Assembly: GCF_020524005.1 (NCBI RefSeq) | Contig: NZ_JAIVKK010000004.1 | Span: 496,001 to 560,000, forward strand | Direction: 5' to 3' | Source of the DNA: Microbulbifer aggregans | GTDB taxonomy: Bacteria > Pseudomonadota > Gammaproteobacteria > Pseudomonadales > Cellvibrionaceae | DNA length: 64,000 bases | In this document: positions 45,522-54,529 of the stretch, piece by piece | Position numbering within the stretch: position 1 is the stretch's first letter | Layout of the letters: the number at the start of each line of letters is the position of its first letter | Notes under the pieces: generated by a model | What the model saw: the letters and a program-made list of their open reading frames with translations, nothing else | Databases searched by the model: none | Told to the model about the DNA's origin: nothing | Program-made: the position numbers and the translations under genes

Positions 45522-46475
45522 GTGAAACTGGCGGCACTGGGAGAAGTAATGGTAGAGCTGGCGCCGCAGGCGGCGGCTCAGGCGGGTGAGCAGGGCAAGG
45601 CACTGCTGCGACAGTCCTATGCTGGGGACACCTACAACACCGCAGTGTATATCGCCCGCCACGGAGTCTCCGTCAGTTATGTCACCCTGCTGGGTGATGA
45701 CCCCTACAGTGAGGAAGTGCTCACCCGTCTCGGCGACGAGGGCATCGATACCAGTGCCATTGCCCGGCTATCCGGCCGTTGCCCCGGCCTCTATATGATC
45801 CAGAACACCCCCGATGGCGAACGCTACTTTACATACTGGCGTGGCGAGGCCCCGGCGCGGGAGCTGTTTGCGGATCCACAACGACGCGAAGTGCTGAAAG
45901 CCCACCTGCGGCAGATGGACTGTCTCTACCTCTCCGGTATCACCCTCGCGATCATGGCTGCCGATGCCCGTGCTGAACTGCTCGACTTCCTCAAAGAATA
46001 CCGCGCAGCCGGCGGCCGTGTGGCTTTTGACAGTAATTACCGTCCGCGCCTGTGGCGCTCGGTTGGCGATGCGCGGGAGGTTGTCGCGACCTTTATGTCC
46101 GTGACGGATATGGCGCTACTGACCTTTGAAGACGAGCAGGCCCTGTGGGGTGACGATGTGGTGGATCAGTGCGTACAGCGCAACAGCGACCACGGGCTGT
46201 CAGAGCTTGTCATCAAGCGCGGCGCCGAGCCGGTGTTGCTGCACTGTGAGGGGCAACAGGCAGAAGTTGATGTGCCAGCGGTGGCGCAGGTGGTAGATAC
46301 CACCGGTGCCGGTGACTCCTTCAATGCCGGTTACCTGGCGGCGCGCCTGCAGGGCGCCAGCCCGGTGGAATCCATTGCGTCTGGCAATCGCTGCGCCGCA
46401 CAGGTTATCGGTTACCGCGGCGCCATCATTCCGCAGGCCGAATTCGTGGCCGGGGCGCAACCGGTAGCCTGTTGA
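45522..46475 (+). CDS. kdgK: 2-keto-3-deoxygluconate kinase
   Basis: A 317-residue PfkB-family kinase that phosphorylates KDG to KDPG. The start KLAALGEVMVELAPQ, the substrate region QSYAGDTYNTAVYIARHGV, YMIQNTPDGERYFTYWRGEA and the anion hole with catalytic Asp in VVDTTGAGDSFNAGYLAARL (PfkB signature 2) are all seen. GTG 45522 follows GGGAG. It closes both pectin branches. KDPG aldolase (eda) is not in the window. TRAP transporter genes follow. Confidence 0.95.
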   Translation: MKLAALGEVMVELAPQAAAQAGEQGKALLRQSYAGDTYNTAVYIARHGVSVSYVTLLGDDPYSEEVLTRLGDEGIDTSAIARLSGRCPGLYMIQNTPDGERYFTYWRGEAPARELFADPQRREVLKAHLRQMDCLYLSGITLAIMAADARAELLDFLKEYRAAGGRVAFDSNYRPRLWRSVGDAREVVATFMSVTDMALLTFEDEQALWGDDVVDQCVQRNSDHGLSELVIKRGAEPVLLHCEGQQAEVDVPAVAQVVDTTGAGDSFNAGYLAARLQGASPVESIASGNRCAAQVIGYRGAIIPQAEFVAGAQPVAC

Positions 46476-46740
46476 GGGTCAGGGCGTCAGTAGATTGCAA
46501 AGTTAAATATTCATCTGATTGGCGCTATATTCATTTTGGTGCTGGCCCGGTGCGGGGGCTCAAGTCCTGTACCCTCGATTCCCGAGAAAACCATAAACAG
46601 GGAATGGGCGCCATCGCATTGCACCGTCTGACCGCTGCCGATACAATGGCCTGACCAGTTTGGTCTTCCGCTGGCTGATAGCGGCGGTGAGAACCAAGAA
46701 AACCTGTAAATCGATAAGAAATAATTCGCAGGTCAAAAAG

Positions 46741-47760
46741 ATGATGATAACGAGAAGATTCTTTCGTTGGCCCAGTGCCTGCGCCGCTCGCCGGCTAATG
46801 GCGGCAGCCCTGGCCGGCTCCGTGCTGGTACTGGCAAGCTGTGGATTCAAGGAATCCCAGGTGGCGCTGAAGCTTGCGCATACCCTTGACCAGCAGCACT
46901 CCGTTCACCGTGCGATGGTGTTTATGGATAAGCGGCTGCGCGAGTTGTCTGGCGATTCCATGCGGATCGATATCTATTCCGGCGGTCAGCTGGGTAGTGA
47001 GCGCGAGCTGATCGAGCTGCTGCAGATTGGCAGCCTGGCCATGACCAAGGTCTCCGCCAGCCCGATGGAGGGCTTTGTGCCGGAGATGAAGGTCTTCAAC
47101 CTTCCCTACGTTTTCCGTGACTCCGAACATTTCTGGAATGTTCTGCACAGCGATATCGGCAAAGACCTGCTGGTAGCCTGTGAGCGAGCGCGCCTGCGTG
47201 GCCTGGGTTACCTTGATGCCGGCAGCCGCAGCTTCTATATGAACGATGTGCCGGTACAGAGCCCGGCGGATCTCAACGGTCAGAAGATTCGCGTCCAGAA
47301 CAGCCAGACTGCGATCAAAATGGTCAACACCCTCGGCGGTGCTGCTACCCCGGTGAGCTGGGGTGAGCTCTACACCGCATTGCAGCAGGGTGTGGTTAAC
47401 GGAGCGGAAAACAATCCGCCCAGTTTCTACCTTTCCAAACACTACGAAGTTTCCAAGTACTACACCCTGGACGAGCACACTTATGTGCCTGACCTGCTGC
47501 TGATCAGCACCCAGGTGTGGAACAAGCTGAACCCGCAGCAGCAGGGCTGGCTGCAACAGGCGGTGGATGAAGCCGTCGCCTACCAGCGCACCCTGTGGCA
47601 GGAATCTACCGAAGAATCCCTCGCGGCAGTGAAGGCCGCCGGTGTGGAAGTGATCTACCCGGACAAACAACCGTTTATCGATGCGGTAAAACCACTGCAC
47701 GACAGCTATCAGGGCACCGAAGTTGGTGAGCTGCTGGCAGAAATAAAAGCAATAAATTGA
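46741..47760 (+). CDS. dctP: TRAP transporter solute-binding protein DctP
   Basis: A 339-residue extracytoplasmic binding protein. The signal peptide ends in LVLASC (a lipobox), so it may be lipid-anchored. DctP-family motifs: LAHTLDQQHSVHRAMVFMDK, IDIYSGGQLGSERELIELLQ, NLPYVFRDSEHFWNVL, LGYLDAGSRSFYMNDVP, QKIRVQNSQTAIKMVNTLGG with the conserved carboxylate-binding Arg, and TPVSWGELYTALQQGVVNGAENN. Given its place between kdgK and the PL1 genes, the substrate is probably galacturonate or an unsaturated derivative. Start 46741 is chosen because upstream codons add no signal. Confidence 0.93.
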   Translation: MMITRRFFRWPSACAARRLMAAALAGSVLVLASCGFKESQVALKLAHTLDQQHSVHRAMVFMDKRLRELSGDSMRIDIYSGGQLGSERELIELLQIGSLAMTKVSASPMEGFVPEMKVFNLPYVFRDSEHFWNVLHSDIGKDLLVACERARLRGLGYLDAGSRSFYMNDVPVQSPADLNGQKIRVQNSQTAIKMVNTLGGAATPVSWGELYTALQQGVVNGAENNPPSFYLSKHYEVSKYYTLDEHTYVPDLLLISTQVWNKLNPQQQGWLQQAVDEAVAYQRTLWQESTEESLAAVKAAGVEVIYPDKQPFIDAVKPLHDSYQGTEVGELLAEIKAIN

Positions 47761-47791
47761 TTTATGCGGATGGCGATGCCCGTCCGTGCTC

Positions 47792-47847
47792 GTAGGAGCC
47801 TGCTTGCAGGCGAAATTTTCTCTGTTCGCCTGCAAGCAGGCTCCTAC
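47792..47847. repeat. REP-like inverted repeat, copy B
   Basis: GTAGGAGCCTGCTTGCAGGC(GAA) and its exact complement TTCGCCTGCAAGCAGGCTCCTAC enclose a short AT-rich loop. Same family as 36269-36337. It lies between dctP and dctQ. Confidence 0.92.
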
Positions 47848-47900
47848 AAGATAAGAATTAAAAACAAATAAAAGCCCACTAAATAAACATAAAAAGTGGA

Positions 47901-48491
47901 ATGCTAAAGATGATGCACAAAATTGAAAAAGCACTGGGTACGGTGCTGGCGGCGTTGCTGGCACTGATGGTGCTGGATGTAACCTGGCAGATCCTCACCC
48001 GCTTTCTACCCATGCAGCCGAGCTCGTATACCGAAGAGCTGGCACGCTACCTGCTGGTGTGGATAGGCCTGCTCGGCGGTGCCTTTGCCTACCGTAAAAG
48101 ATCCCATTTGGGGATTGATCTGCTGACTAACGCACTGCATGGCAACGCGCGCAAATTCCTGCAGGTTTTTGTGGTGCTGGTGTGCTTTGCTTTTGCTGCC
48201 GGAGCCATGGTTTACGGCGGTACCAAACTGATGCTGCTGACCTTCGAGCTTGAACAGTTCTCTGCCGCACTGAATATTCCCATGGGCTACGTTTACAGTG
48301 TATTGCCGCTGTCCGGCCTGCTCATATGCCTGTTTTCCATTGATCACCTTATTGAACTGGTGACTTCGAAAGTCGAACTGCCTGCGGATTTCGATTCCGA
48401 TGTTCATCCCTACAGCGAAGGCCCGGAGGCTGAAGCCGTAGTGAGCGAACAGAAAGAAAAACAAAAACAGCCCGAAGCTGCCGAAGCCTGA
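47901..48491 (+). CDS. dctQ: TRAP transporter small permease DctQ
   Basis: A 196-residue four-helix membrane protein. DctQ motifs: LGTVLAALLALMVLDVTWQI, SSYTEELARYLLVWIGLLGG, AYRKRSHLGIDLL, and IPMGYVYSVLPLSGLLICLF. A charged C-terminal tail (EKQKQPEAAEA) follows. It joins DctM to the transport complex. dctM starts 15 bases later. Confidence 0.94.
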   Translation: MLKMMHKIEKALGTVLAALLALMVLDVTWQILTRFLPMQPSSYTEELARYLLVWIGLLGGAFAYRKRSHLGIDLLTNALHGNARKFLQVFVVLVCFAFAAGAMVYGGTKLMLLTFELEQFSAALNIPMGYVYSVLPLSGLLICLFSIDHLIELVTSKVELPADFDSDVHPYSEGPEAEAVVSEQKEKQKQPEAAEA

Positions 48492-48506
48492 GCGAGGAGA
48501 GACACC

Positions 48507-49808
48507 GTGGAAGTTGCCGTTATTGTACTGCTGGTCAGTTTTCTGATCCTTCTCGCCCTGAATGTGCCCATTTCCATCAGCATCGGTGCCGCCACCGTGC
48601 TCACCATGCTGTGCACCATTGACTTTGATCCGGCCATGATCACCATGGCTCAGCGTATGGCCAGTGGTATCGACAGTTTTGCCCTGCTCGCCATTCCGTT
48701 CTTTATTTTCTCCGGCATGTTGATGGGCAGTGGTGGTATCGCCCGGCGCATCATCGATTTTGCGCGGGTACTGGTCGGCATGCTGCCCGGTGGCCTGGCA
48801 TTCGTGAATATCATCAGCTGCACGCTGTTTGGTTCCATCTCCGGTTCGGCCGTGGCCGCGACTTCGGCTATTGGTGGATTCATGATTCCCTCCATGACCA
48901 AAGAGGGATATGACAAAAACTTCAATACTGCGGTTACGGTTGCATCGTCTACTACGGGCCTGTTGATTCCGCCCAGCAATATCCTGATCGTGTTTTCCCT
49001 TGCCAGTGGTGGTGTTTCCATTGCCGCGCTGTTTATTGCCGGTTACCTGCCTGGTCTGTTGTTGGCGCTGGGCCTGATGATGGTGTGCGGTATCTGGGCG
49101 AAGGCGAAAGGCTATCCGGTAGGAGAAAAACCCACGCTGAAACAGGCTTTACAGAAAACGGTCGATGCGGTGCCCAGCCTGTTCCTGATTTTTATCGTGA
49201 TCGGCGGCATCATCAGCGGGTTCTTTACTGCTACCGAAGCGAGTGCCGTGGCTGTGCTTTACTCGCTGCTGCTATCCTGCGTGGTGTATAAGGAAGTGAA
49301 GTGGGGTGAGTTGCCGGCACTGTTGACCAAGTCTGTGGAAACCACGGCGATAGTGATGTTCCTGATTGCCGCGTCTTCGGCGATGTCGTGGATCATGTCT
49401 TACCAGAATATTCCGCAGACTATTAGTCAGGCGCTGATCACCATCAGTGATAACCCGTTGCTGATCTTGCTGACCATTAATCTTATTTTGCTCGCGGTTG
49501 GCGCCTTTATGGACATGACGCCGGCGGTACTGATCTTTACCCCTATTTTCCTACCCGTGGTGACCGAGCTGGGTATGTCGCCGCTGCAGTTCGGTATCGT
49601 CATGATCCTGAACCTGTGTATTGGCCTGTGTACACCGCCGGTGGGTAGTGTGCTGTTCGTGGGCGCCAGTATTTCCAAGACTTCAATCACCGCGCTCATT
49701 CGTCCGCTGTTGCCGATGTACCTGATGATGTTTGTGGTACTGGCGCTGGTTACCCTGGTGCCGGCAATCAGCGAGTTCCTGCCGCGAACATTGGGATTGA
49801 TTGAATGA
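48507..49808 (+). CDS. dctM: TRAP transporter large permease DctM
   Basis: A 433-residue membrane protein with about twelve helices, the ion-coupled transport subunit. Family motifs: ALNVPISISIGAATVLTMLC, DSFALLAIPFFIFSGMLMGS, GGLAFVNIISCTLFGSISGS, FNTAVTVASSTTGLLIPPSN, ATEASAVAVLYSLLLS, and GLCTPPVGSVLFVGASIS. GTG 48507 follows GAGGAG. It completes the DctP-Q-M set; import would be driven by a sodium or proton gradient. Confidence 0.96.
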   Translation: MEVAVIVLLVSFLILLALNVPISISIGAATVLTMLCTIDFDPAMITMAQRMASGIDSFALLAIPFFIFSGMLMGSGGIARRIIDFARVLVGMLPGGLAFVNIISCTLFGSISGSAVAATSAIGGFMIPSMTKEGYDKNFNTAVTVASSTTGLLIPPSNILIVFSLASGGVSIAALFIAGYLPGLLLALGLMMVCGIWAKAKGYPVGEKPTLKQALQKTVDAVPSLFLIFIVIGGIISGFFTATEASAVAVLYSLLLSCVVYKEVKWGELPALLTKSVETTAIVMFLIAASSAMSWIMSYQNIPQTISQALITISDNPLLILLTINLILLAVGAFMDMTPAVLIFTPIFLPVVTELGMSPLQFGIVMILNLCIGLCTPPVGSVLFVGASISKTSITALIRPLLPMYLMMFVVLALVTLVPAISEFLPRTLGLIE

Positions 49809-49905
49809 CGAATTGTTGAATAGTGACGCTCCTGTTAACTGGTATTACCGGTGAGCGCTAACCTCTAAGTTTGTTTACCTTGCATCATCATCAGGATGGA
49901 TCTTT

Positions 49906-49931
49906 GCCGGACTTTTTAGCCCGGCTTTTTT
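49906..49931 (+). terminator. Rho-independent terminator of TRAP operon
   Basis: GCCGG and CCGGC flank a ten-base loop and are followed by six T, about 100 bases after the dctM stop. Confidence 0.8.
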
Positions 49932-50094
49932 GTGCTCGTTACCCTATTGGTCAGCCTAAAGGTTTTACCTTCCGCTACATTTATATTTTCGTCTAAGGTT
50001 TTTGGCGCAAAAAGCTCTTCTGTTTTGCTTTCTTGTTTATTTAAGTGACGCCAGATAGTGAGGTTTGATCGTCCTGGTGCACAAATAATTCAAT

Positions 50095-50107
50095 TTGGTT
50101 AATCAAT
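50095..50107. promoter_or_regulatory. Candidate uronate operator (TTGGT-N4-CAAT)
   Basis: TTGGTTAATCAAT has the same pattern as 28121-28133 and the inverted site 60073-60085. Confidence 0.4.
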
Positions 50108-50160
50108 AGCGCCAACAGGCTTTACAGCGATTTAATAACTGACTAACCTCTTTCCTGTTT

Positions 50161-50173
50161 TTGGTATTGCCAA
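50161..50173. promoter_or_regulatory. Candidate uronate operator (TTGG-N5-CCAA dyad)
   Basis: TTGGTATTGCCAA is an inverted repeat with a five-base centre, close to the ExuR/UxuR consensus and 180 bases before the PL1 start. Confidence 0.45.
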
Positions 50174-50353
50174 TTAGCGACCTTCGGTCACACTCAATAA
50201 CAATAATGGCAAGCCAGTAAATAGGGCGGACCCCGCTGTATCCCGCCCACAGCGATGATGATTGGTCCGACTCCCCCTTCCGCAGTATCCCGGGGCTACT
50301 CTCCGCGGCCAGTCGTCCTTACCAACTACGACATAATAAAAACGGAAGGTCAC

Positions 50354-53300
50354 ATGCAATTCGAGCTGAAGAAGGCCGCAATGCTGAGTGCATTGCTGGG
50401 CAGCCTTGCGTCCGCGGGTGCAACCGCGAACGACGGGTTTGCCACCCAGAATGGCGGCACTACCGGCGGCGCCGGTGGAGCTGTTGTCTACGCAACTACC
50501 GGAACAGAAATTCACGAGGCACTGTGTAATCGCGCGGCCAGTGATACCCCCATCATCATTCACGTCGAAGGTACCATCAATCACGGCAACACCACCAAGG
50601 TATCCGGTGACAGCTGTAATACCGCTGAAGACAAGATCGAGATCAAGGAAGTCAGTAATGTCTCGATCATCGGTGTGGGGAGCGGTGCGCTGTTTGATGA
50701 ATTGGGCATTCACCTGCGCAGTGCGTCGAACATCATTCTGCAGAACCTGCACGTACGTAACGTGAAGAAGTCTGGCTCTCCAACTTCCAACGGCGGCGAC
50801 GCCGTCGGTATGGAGAGTAACGTGTACAACGTGTGGGCCGATCACCTCACCCTGGAAGCTTCCGGTGGTGAAAGCGACGGTTACGATGCGCTGTTCGACA
50901 TGAAGGCGGAAACCAAGTACGTCACGCTTTCCTACAGTATCCTGCGCAACTCCGGTCGCGGTGGTCTGGTCGGCTCCAGTGATAGCGACGACAACAATGG
51001 TCCGGTCACTTTTCACCACAACCTGTACGAAAATATTGATTCCCGTACGCCACTGTTGCGTCACGCTACTGCCCACGCCTACAACAACTATTACCGCGGC
51101 CTGACCAAGTCCGGCATGAACCCGCGTATCGGCGGGGTTATGAAGGCGGAGCACAATTACTTCGAAGATTCGAAGGATCCGCTCGGCACTTTCTATACCG
51201 ACGATATGGGTTACTGGGAAGTGAACGGTAATATCTGGTCGAACATTACCTGGACCGCAGAAGATACCGATAACCACCCGGCGGGTCCGAATCCTGTTTC
51301 GACCACCTCGGTCAATATTCCCTACAGCTACAGCCTGGATGATGCGGCGTGCGTACCACAAATTGTGCTCGCCGCAGCTGGTGCCAATACCGGTTTGCTG
51401 GTCTCCGATGGCGCCTGTGAAGTCGAGGGTGGATCGTCATCTTCCTCGTCGTCGTCTTCTTCCGGTGGCACTTCGTCCAGCAGTTCGTCGAGCTCCGGCG
51501 GCACCAGCTCTTCCTCAAGCTCCTCGTCCTCATCCAGCTCTGGCGGTACTGGCAGTTCTGGTGGCAGTGCGCCGGCGGAGCTGGGAAGCAACCTCGCGCT
51601 GTCCGGTGATGCCGATGGCTCCAGCAAAGGTGGCGGTACCAGCTATGGCAATGCGATCGATGGCGATCTCACCAGTTACTGGCAGTCTTCGTCTTCCAGT
51701 GGTGAGCGTATTTCTGCGAAGAATTTCGGCAGTGCCTTCAATACCGTCATCATTCGTGAAATTGGCGATGTGGTGCAGGCCTGGCGGCTGGTAAACAACG
51801 ATACCGGTGAGGAGTTGGCATCCGGTACCAGCATCGGGTCCGAGCTTCAGGTCTATCTCGGCGATGTGAGCATGGACAAGATCAACCTGATGATCGACAG
51901 TGCCAGCAGCGCGCCGCAGATCGCGGAATTCGAAATCTACAATGCCACCGGCGATGTGACTTCATCTTCCTCGTCTTCGTCATCATCTGGCGGCAGTAGC
52001 TCCAGTTCATCCAGCTCCGGTGGCAGTGTGAATCTGGCAGTGACCACTTCAGGTTCTGACGCGAACCTTACCTGGGATGTTAGCAACATCGAAGTCCAGA
52101 ACCAGGAGGTTTACCGGGATGTGGATTCGGATCCCAGTGGACGTGTACGCATTGCTACCGGTGTTGCTGGCAATAGTTATACCGACAGCGGACTCGCCGA
52201 TGGCACTTACTACTACTGGATCAAAATCACGGATACCAGTGGTGTAGTGACCAACTCCAACGGCGATGACGCCCTGATACTCACAGCGGTTTCTTCTCTT
52301 GCGCTGGAAGAAAACAGTGCGGGTTTCTGCGCGGTAGATGGCGCGATTGAAACCGAGCATGCCGGCTACACCGGTGTTGGCTATGCGAATACAGATAATG
52401 CAGCGGGTACCGGTATTACCTGGTCTATCGTGGTTCCCGCGGCCGGTACTTATAGTTTGCAGTGGCGCTTCGCCAACGGCTCCGGGGATCGTCCGGCGGC
52501 GGTGCTAGTGGATGGCAGTAGTCAGGCTTCAGTCGCAATGGCGGAAACCGGTGGCTGGACTACCTATGTCGATAGCGATGTCGCAACCGTAACCCTTGCG
52601 GCTGGCTACAATGAAATTCGCCTGGAAGCGACGGGCAGCAGCGGGCTGGCAAATATCGACAGCCTTACCGTAACCGGTGTCGAGCCGGCGGCTGGCGATT
52701 GTGCCGGCGGCAGCAGCGAGAGCAGTTCTTCTTCCAGTAGTTCCAGTTCTTCCGGGGGGACTACCAGCAGCTCAAGCAGCAGTTCCTCGTCTGGTGGTAC
52801 CAGTAGTTCCAGCAGCAGCTCTTCATCCGGCGGCACCAGCTCCAGTTCATCCAGCTCTTCTTCTGGTGGCACCTCTTCATCGGGTGGCGCATTTCCGTCT
52901 GAAGATGTGAGCAACGCCTGCTACATCCTGGCTACAGACCCGAACGTAAACTGGCGCGATTCTGCGGAACTCACCACCGATCAGGAAATTGTCGAGTGCC
53001 TGTTCCAGACCCTGGGGCGCGCTGTTGGCTACGGTGAAAATGCCAAGGGTGGTTACGACCCGGATGGCAATAGCGTGCTTACAGTCATTACCAAAAATGA
53101 TTCCCAGGGACGCAGCGTCGAGCAGCAGATTCTGGATGCGGTCACCGGTGACGACTACAACTGGATCGTATTCGACAAGTTCGATTTCGCCAGCGAATCC
53201 GAAGTCGCGATGTATCGTAATGACTGCGGCGATGCCTCGGTGCAGGCGGCGATTGGCGGTACGGAAGCCCAGTGCATCGACTATCGCCAGTGGTGTGCCG

Positions 53301-54325
53301 ACAATGGCTACGGTGATCACGATGCGTGTATGGCGGAATTCTTTAACTCTCGCCTGAACGATGGCGATCTGCCGATTCGCAATACCAAAATCGGATCCCA
53401 CAAAACCCTGGATGGTCGCCAGGCCAACGCCTATTTCCGTTTTAATGGTTTTGCCATTGGTGCGGACAGCAGCGGTGCGCCCACCCAAACCGCGGAACAC
53501 GTGATTCTTACCCATCTGGATTTCCGCGGTGCCGGTCACACCGAAGACCATGGTCTGGATCCGGACATGATCCGCAATACCGGCGCTTCCCACGAAATCT
53601 GGATTCACAAAAACACCTTCGACACCACCGGTGACTCGGCGTTTGATGTGAAGGTGGGCGCGTACAACATCACCATGAGCTTTAACAAACTGGTGAATGT
53701 GAAACGCGCAGCTCTGCATGGGTCCAGCGACAGTCGGACCATCAATGAGCAGATCCGCACCACCATGCACCACAACGCCTTTATCACGACCGACGATCAT
53801 TACGACAGTCTGGGCAATACTCTGCGTCGTATTCCTCTGATCCGTCGTGGTACCTCGCATATGTTCAATAACTTTTTTATGAACTACCGCAAGGACATTC
53901 TGAGTGTGCGCGTGGGTGCGAGTGTGCTTTGGGAAAACAACATGTTCCTGATCAATCAGGATTTTCAGGAAAAAGATGATCCGGTACAGGCGTTGACCGA
54001 GCGTGGCGACGAACTTGCACGCGATGTGGACGACGGCAATTTCCGCACTGATGGTTCCATGCTGTGGTTCTCCGATGCTGCGTGTAACCAGGACACTTCG
54101 ATCGAATACGAGATCACCAATGCGTCCGGTTCGGTCGGCGCTCTGTCCCAGGACTACACCCAGTATTCCCGCGATGTGATGGCCGCGCAGAATCTGCCAG
54201 CGAGCCAAGCGATGGCTGACTACATCATCGCTACCGCCGGCAAAGACGGCGCGATCCCGTTCAACTCACCGCTCGGATTTGACCAAAGCTATGTCATTGG
54301 CCTGGGGGAAGTTGCCTGCCAGTAA
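50354..54325 (+). CDS. Multimodular pectate lyase with two PL1 modules
   Basis: A 1323-residue secreted enzyme with a Sec signal (ends AGATAND). Modules in order: a PL1 beta-helix at ~25-350 (GGTTGGAGGAVVYATTGTEI, then SRTPLLRHATAHAYNNYY and GMNPRIGG); polyserine linker ~359-397; F5/8-like discoidin domain ~409-535 (NAIDGDLTSYWQSSSSSG); polyserine ~536-557; FN3-like ~558-650; CBM35-like domain ~652-775 (EHAGYTGVGYANTDNAAG, then WRFANGSGDRPAAVLVDG); polyserine ~789-842; and a second PL1-like module ~849-1323 (IVFDKFDFASESEVAMYRND, RIPLIRRGTSHMFNNFF). Both lyase modules keep the family's Arg/Asn-rich H-x-N-N strand. They are only distantly alike, so they may differ in substrate. ATG 50354 follows GGAAGG. 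Confidence 0.93.
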   Translation: MQFELKKAAMLSALLGSLASAGATANDGFATQNGGTTGGAGGAVVYATTGTEIHEALCNRAASDTPIIIHVEGTINHGNTTKVSGDSCNTAEDKIEIKEVSNVSIIGVGSGALFDELGIHLRSASNIILQNLHVRNVKKSGSPTSNGGDAVGMESNVYNVWADHLTLEASGGESDGYDALFDMKAETKYVTLSYSILRNSGRGGLVGSSDSDDNNGPVTFHHNLYENIDSRTPLLRHATAHAYNNYYRGLTKSGMNPRIGGVMKAEHNYFEDSKDPLGTFYTDDMGYWEVNGNIWSNITWTAEDTDNHPAGPNPVSTTSVNIPYSYSLDDAACVPQIVLAAAGANTGLLVSDGACEVEGGSSSSSSSSSSGGTSSSSSSSSGGTSSSSSSSSSSSSGGTGSSGGSAPAELGSNLALSGDADGSSKGGGTSYGNAIDGDLTSYWQSSSSSGERISAKNFGSAFNTVIIREIGDVVQAWRLVNNDTGEELASGTSIGSELQVYLGDVSMDKINLMIDSASSAPQIAEFEIYNATGDVTSSSSSSSSSGGSSSSSSSSGGSVNLAVTTSGSDANLTWDVSNIEVQNQEVYRDVDSDPSGRVRIATGVAGNSYTDSGLADGTYYYWIKITDTSGVVTNSNGDDALILTAVSSLALEENSAGFCAVDGAIETEHAGYTGVGYANTDNAAGTGITWSIVVPAAGTYSLQWRFANGSGDRPAAVLVDGSSQASVAMAETGGWTTYVDSDVATVTLAAGYNEIRLEATGSSGLANIDSLTVTGVEPAAGDCAGGSSESSSSSSSSSSSGGTTSSSSSSSSSGGTSSSSSSSSSGGTSSSSSSSSSGGTSSSGGAFPSEDVSNACYILATDPNVNWRDSAELTTDQEIVECLFQTLGRAVGYGENAKGGYDPDGNSVLTVITKNDSQGRSVEQQILDAVTGDDYNWIVFDKFDFASESEVAMYRNDCGDASVQAAIGGTEAQCIDYRQWCADNGYGDHDACMAEFFNSRLNDGDLPIRNTKIGSHKTLDGRQANAYFRFNGFAIGADSSGAPTQTAEHVILTHLDFRGAGHTEDHGLDPDMIRNTGASHEIWIHKNTFDTTGDSAFDVKVGAYNITMSFNKLVNVKRAALHGSSDSRTINEQIRTTMHHNAFITTDDHYDSLGNTLRRIPLIRRGTSHMFNNFFMNYRKDILSVRVGASVLWENNMFLINQDFQEKDDPVQALTERGDELARDVDDGNFRTDGSMLWFSDAACNQDTSIEYEITNASGSVGALSQDYTQYSRDVMAAQNLPASQAMADYIIATAGKDGAIPFNSPLGFDQSYVIGLGEVACQ
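51431..52882 (+). repeat. Three polyserine linker tracts in the double-PL1 gene
   Basis: Serine-rich coding tracts lie near 51431-51547, 51961-52023 and 52724-52882, using all Ser codon types with Gly-Gly-Thr breaks. They are flexible linkers between carbohydrate-active modules, typical of Saccharophagus-like secreted enzymes, and not a CRISPR or satellite array. Confidence 0.85.
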
Positions 54326-54359
54326 ACGCAGTGCAACTGGCCGAGTGAAATAAAGGCAG

Positions 54360-54387
54360 ACCCATCCACTCTTTGGTGGGTGGGTTT
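54360..54387 (+). terminator. Hairpin terminator after double-PL1 gene
   Basis: Ten-base arms ACCCATCCAC / GTGGGTGGGT with a six-base loop, followed by TT, 35 bases after the stop codon. The T-run is short. Confidence 0.65.
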
Positions 54388-54529
54388 CGCCGTTGTTTAT
54401 TGGGACTACGGATTCATCCACTTTGTCGCAGGTCTTTTTGGGGGAATGGACAGAGTGGTGGATACCGCTGATTTAGAGATGGTCAGCGGATTGAAAACAT
54501 AAAAACAGATAACAAAAAAGGAGAAGCCG

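Larger units (their letters stand above)
49809..50353 (+). promoter_or_regulatory. Control region before double-PL1 gene
   Basis: A 545-base gap without a gene. It holds the dctM terminator (49906-49931) and two TTGG motifs: TTGGTTAATCAAT at 50095-50107 and TTGGTATTGCCAA at 50161-50173, both resembling the candidate uronate operators. The promoter of the PL1 gene is probably nearby. Confidence 0.55.

Noticed and set aside
46652-46664. GACCAGTTTGGTC palindrome before the TRAP operon as a uronate operator
   Set aside because: The half sites point the opposite way (CCA..TGG) from the TTGG..CCAA pattern, and five-base arms can occur by chance.
51431-52882. Regularly repeated short DNA units that could suggest a CRISPR array or satellite
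   Set aside because: They are in frame, encode serine and glycine, and use varied codons, so they are protein linkers.
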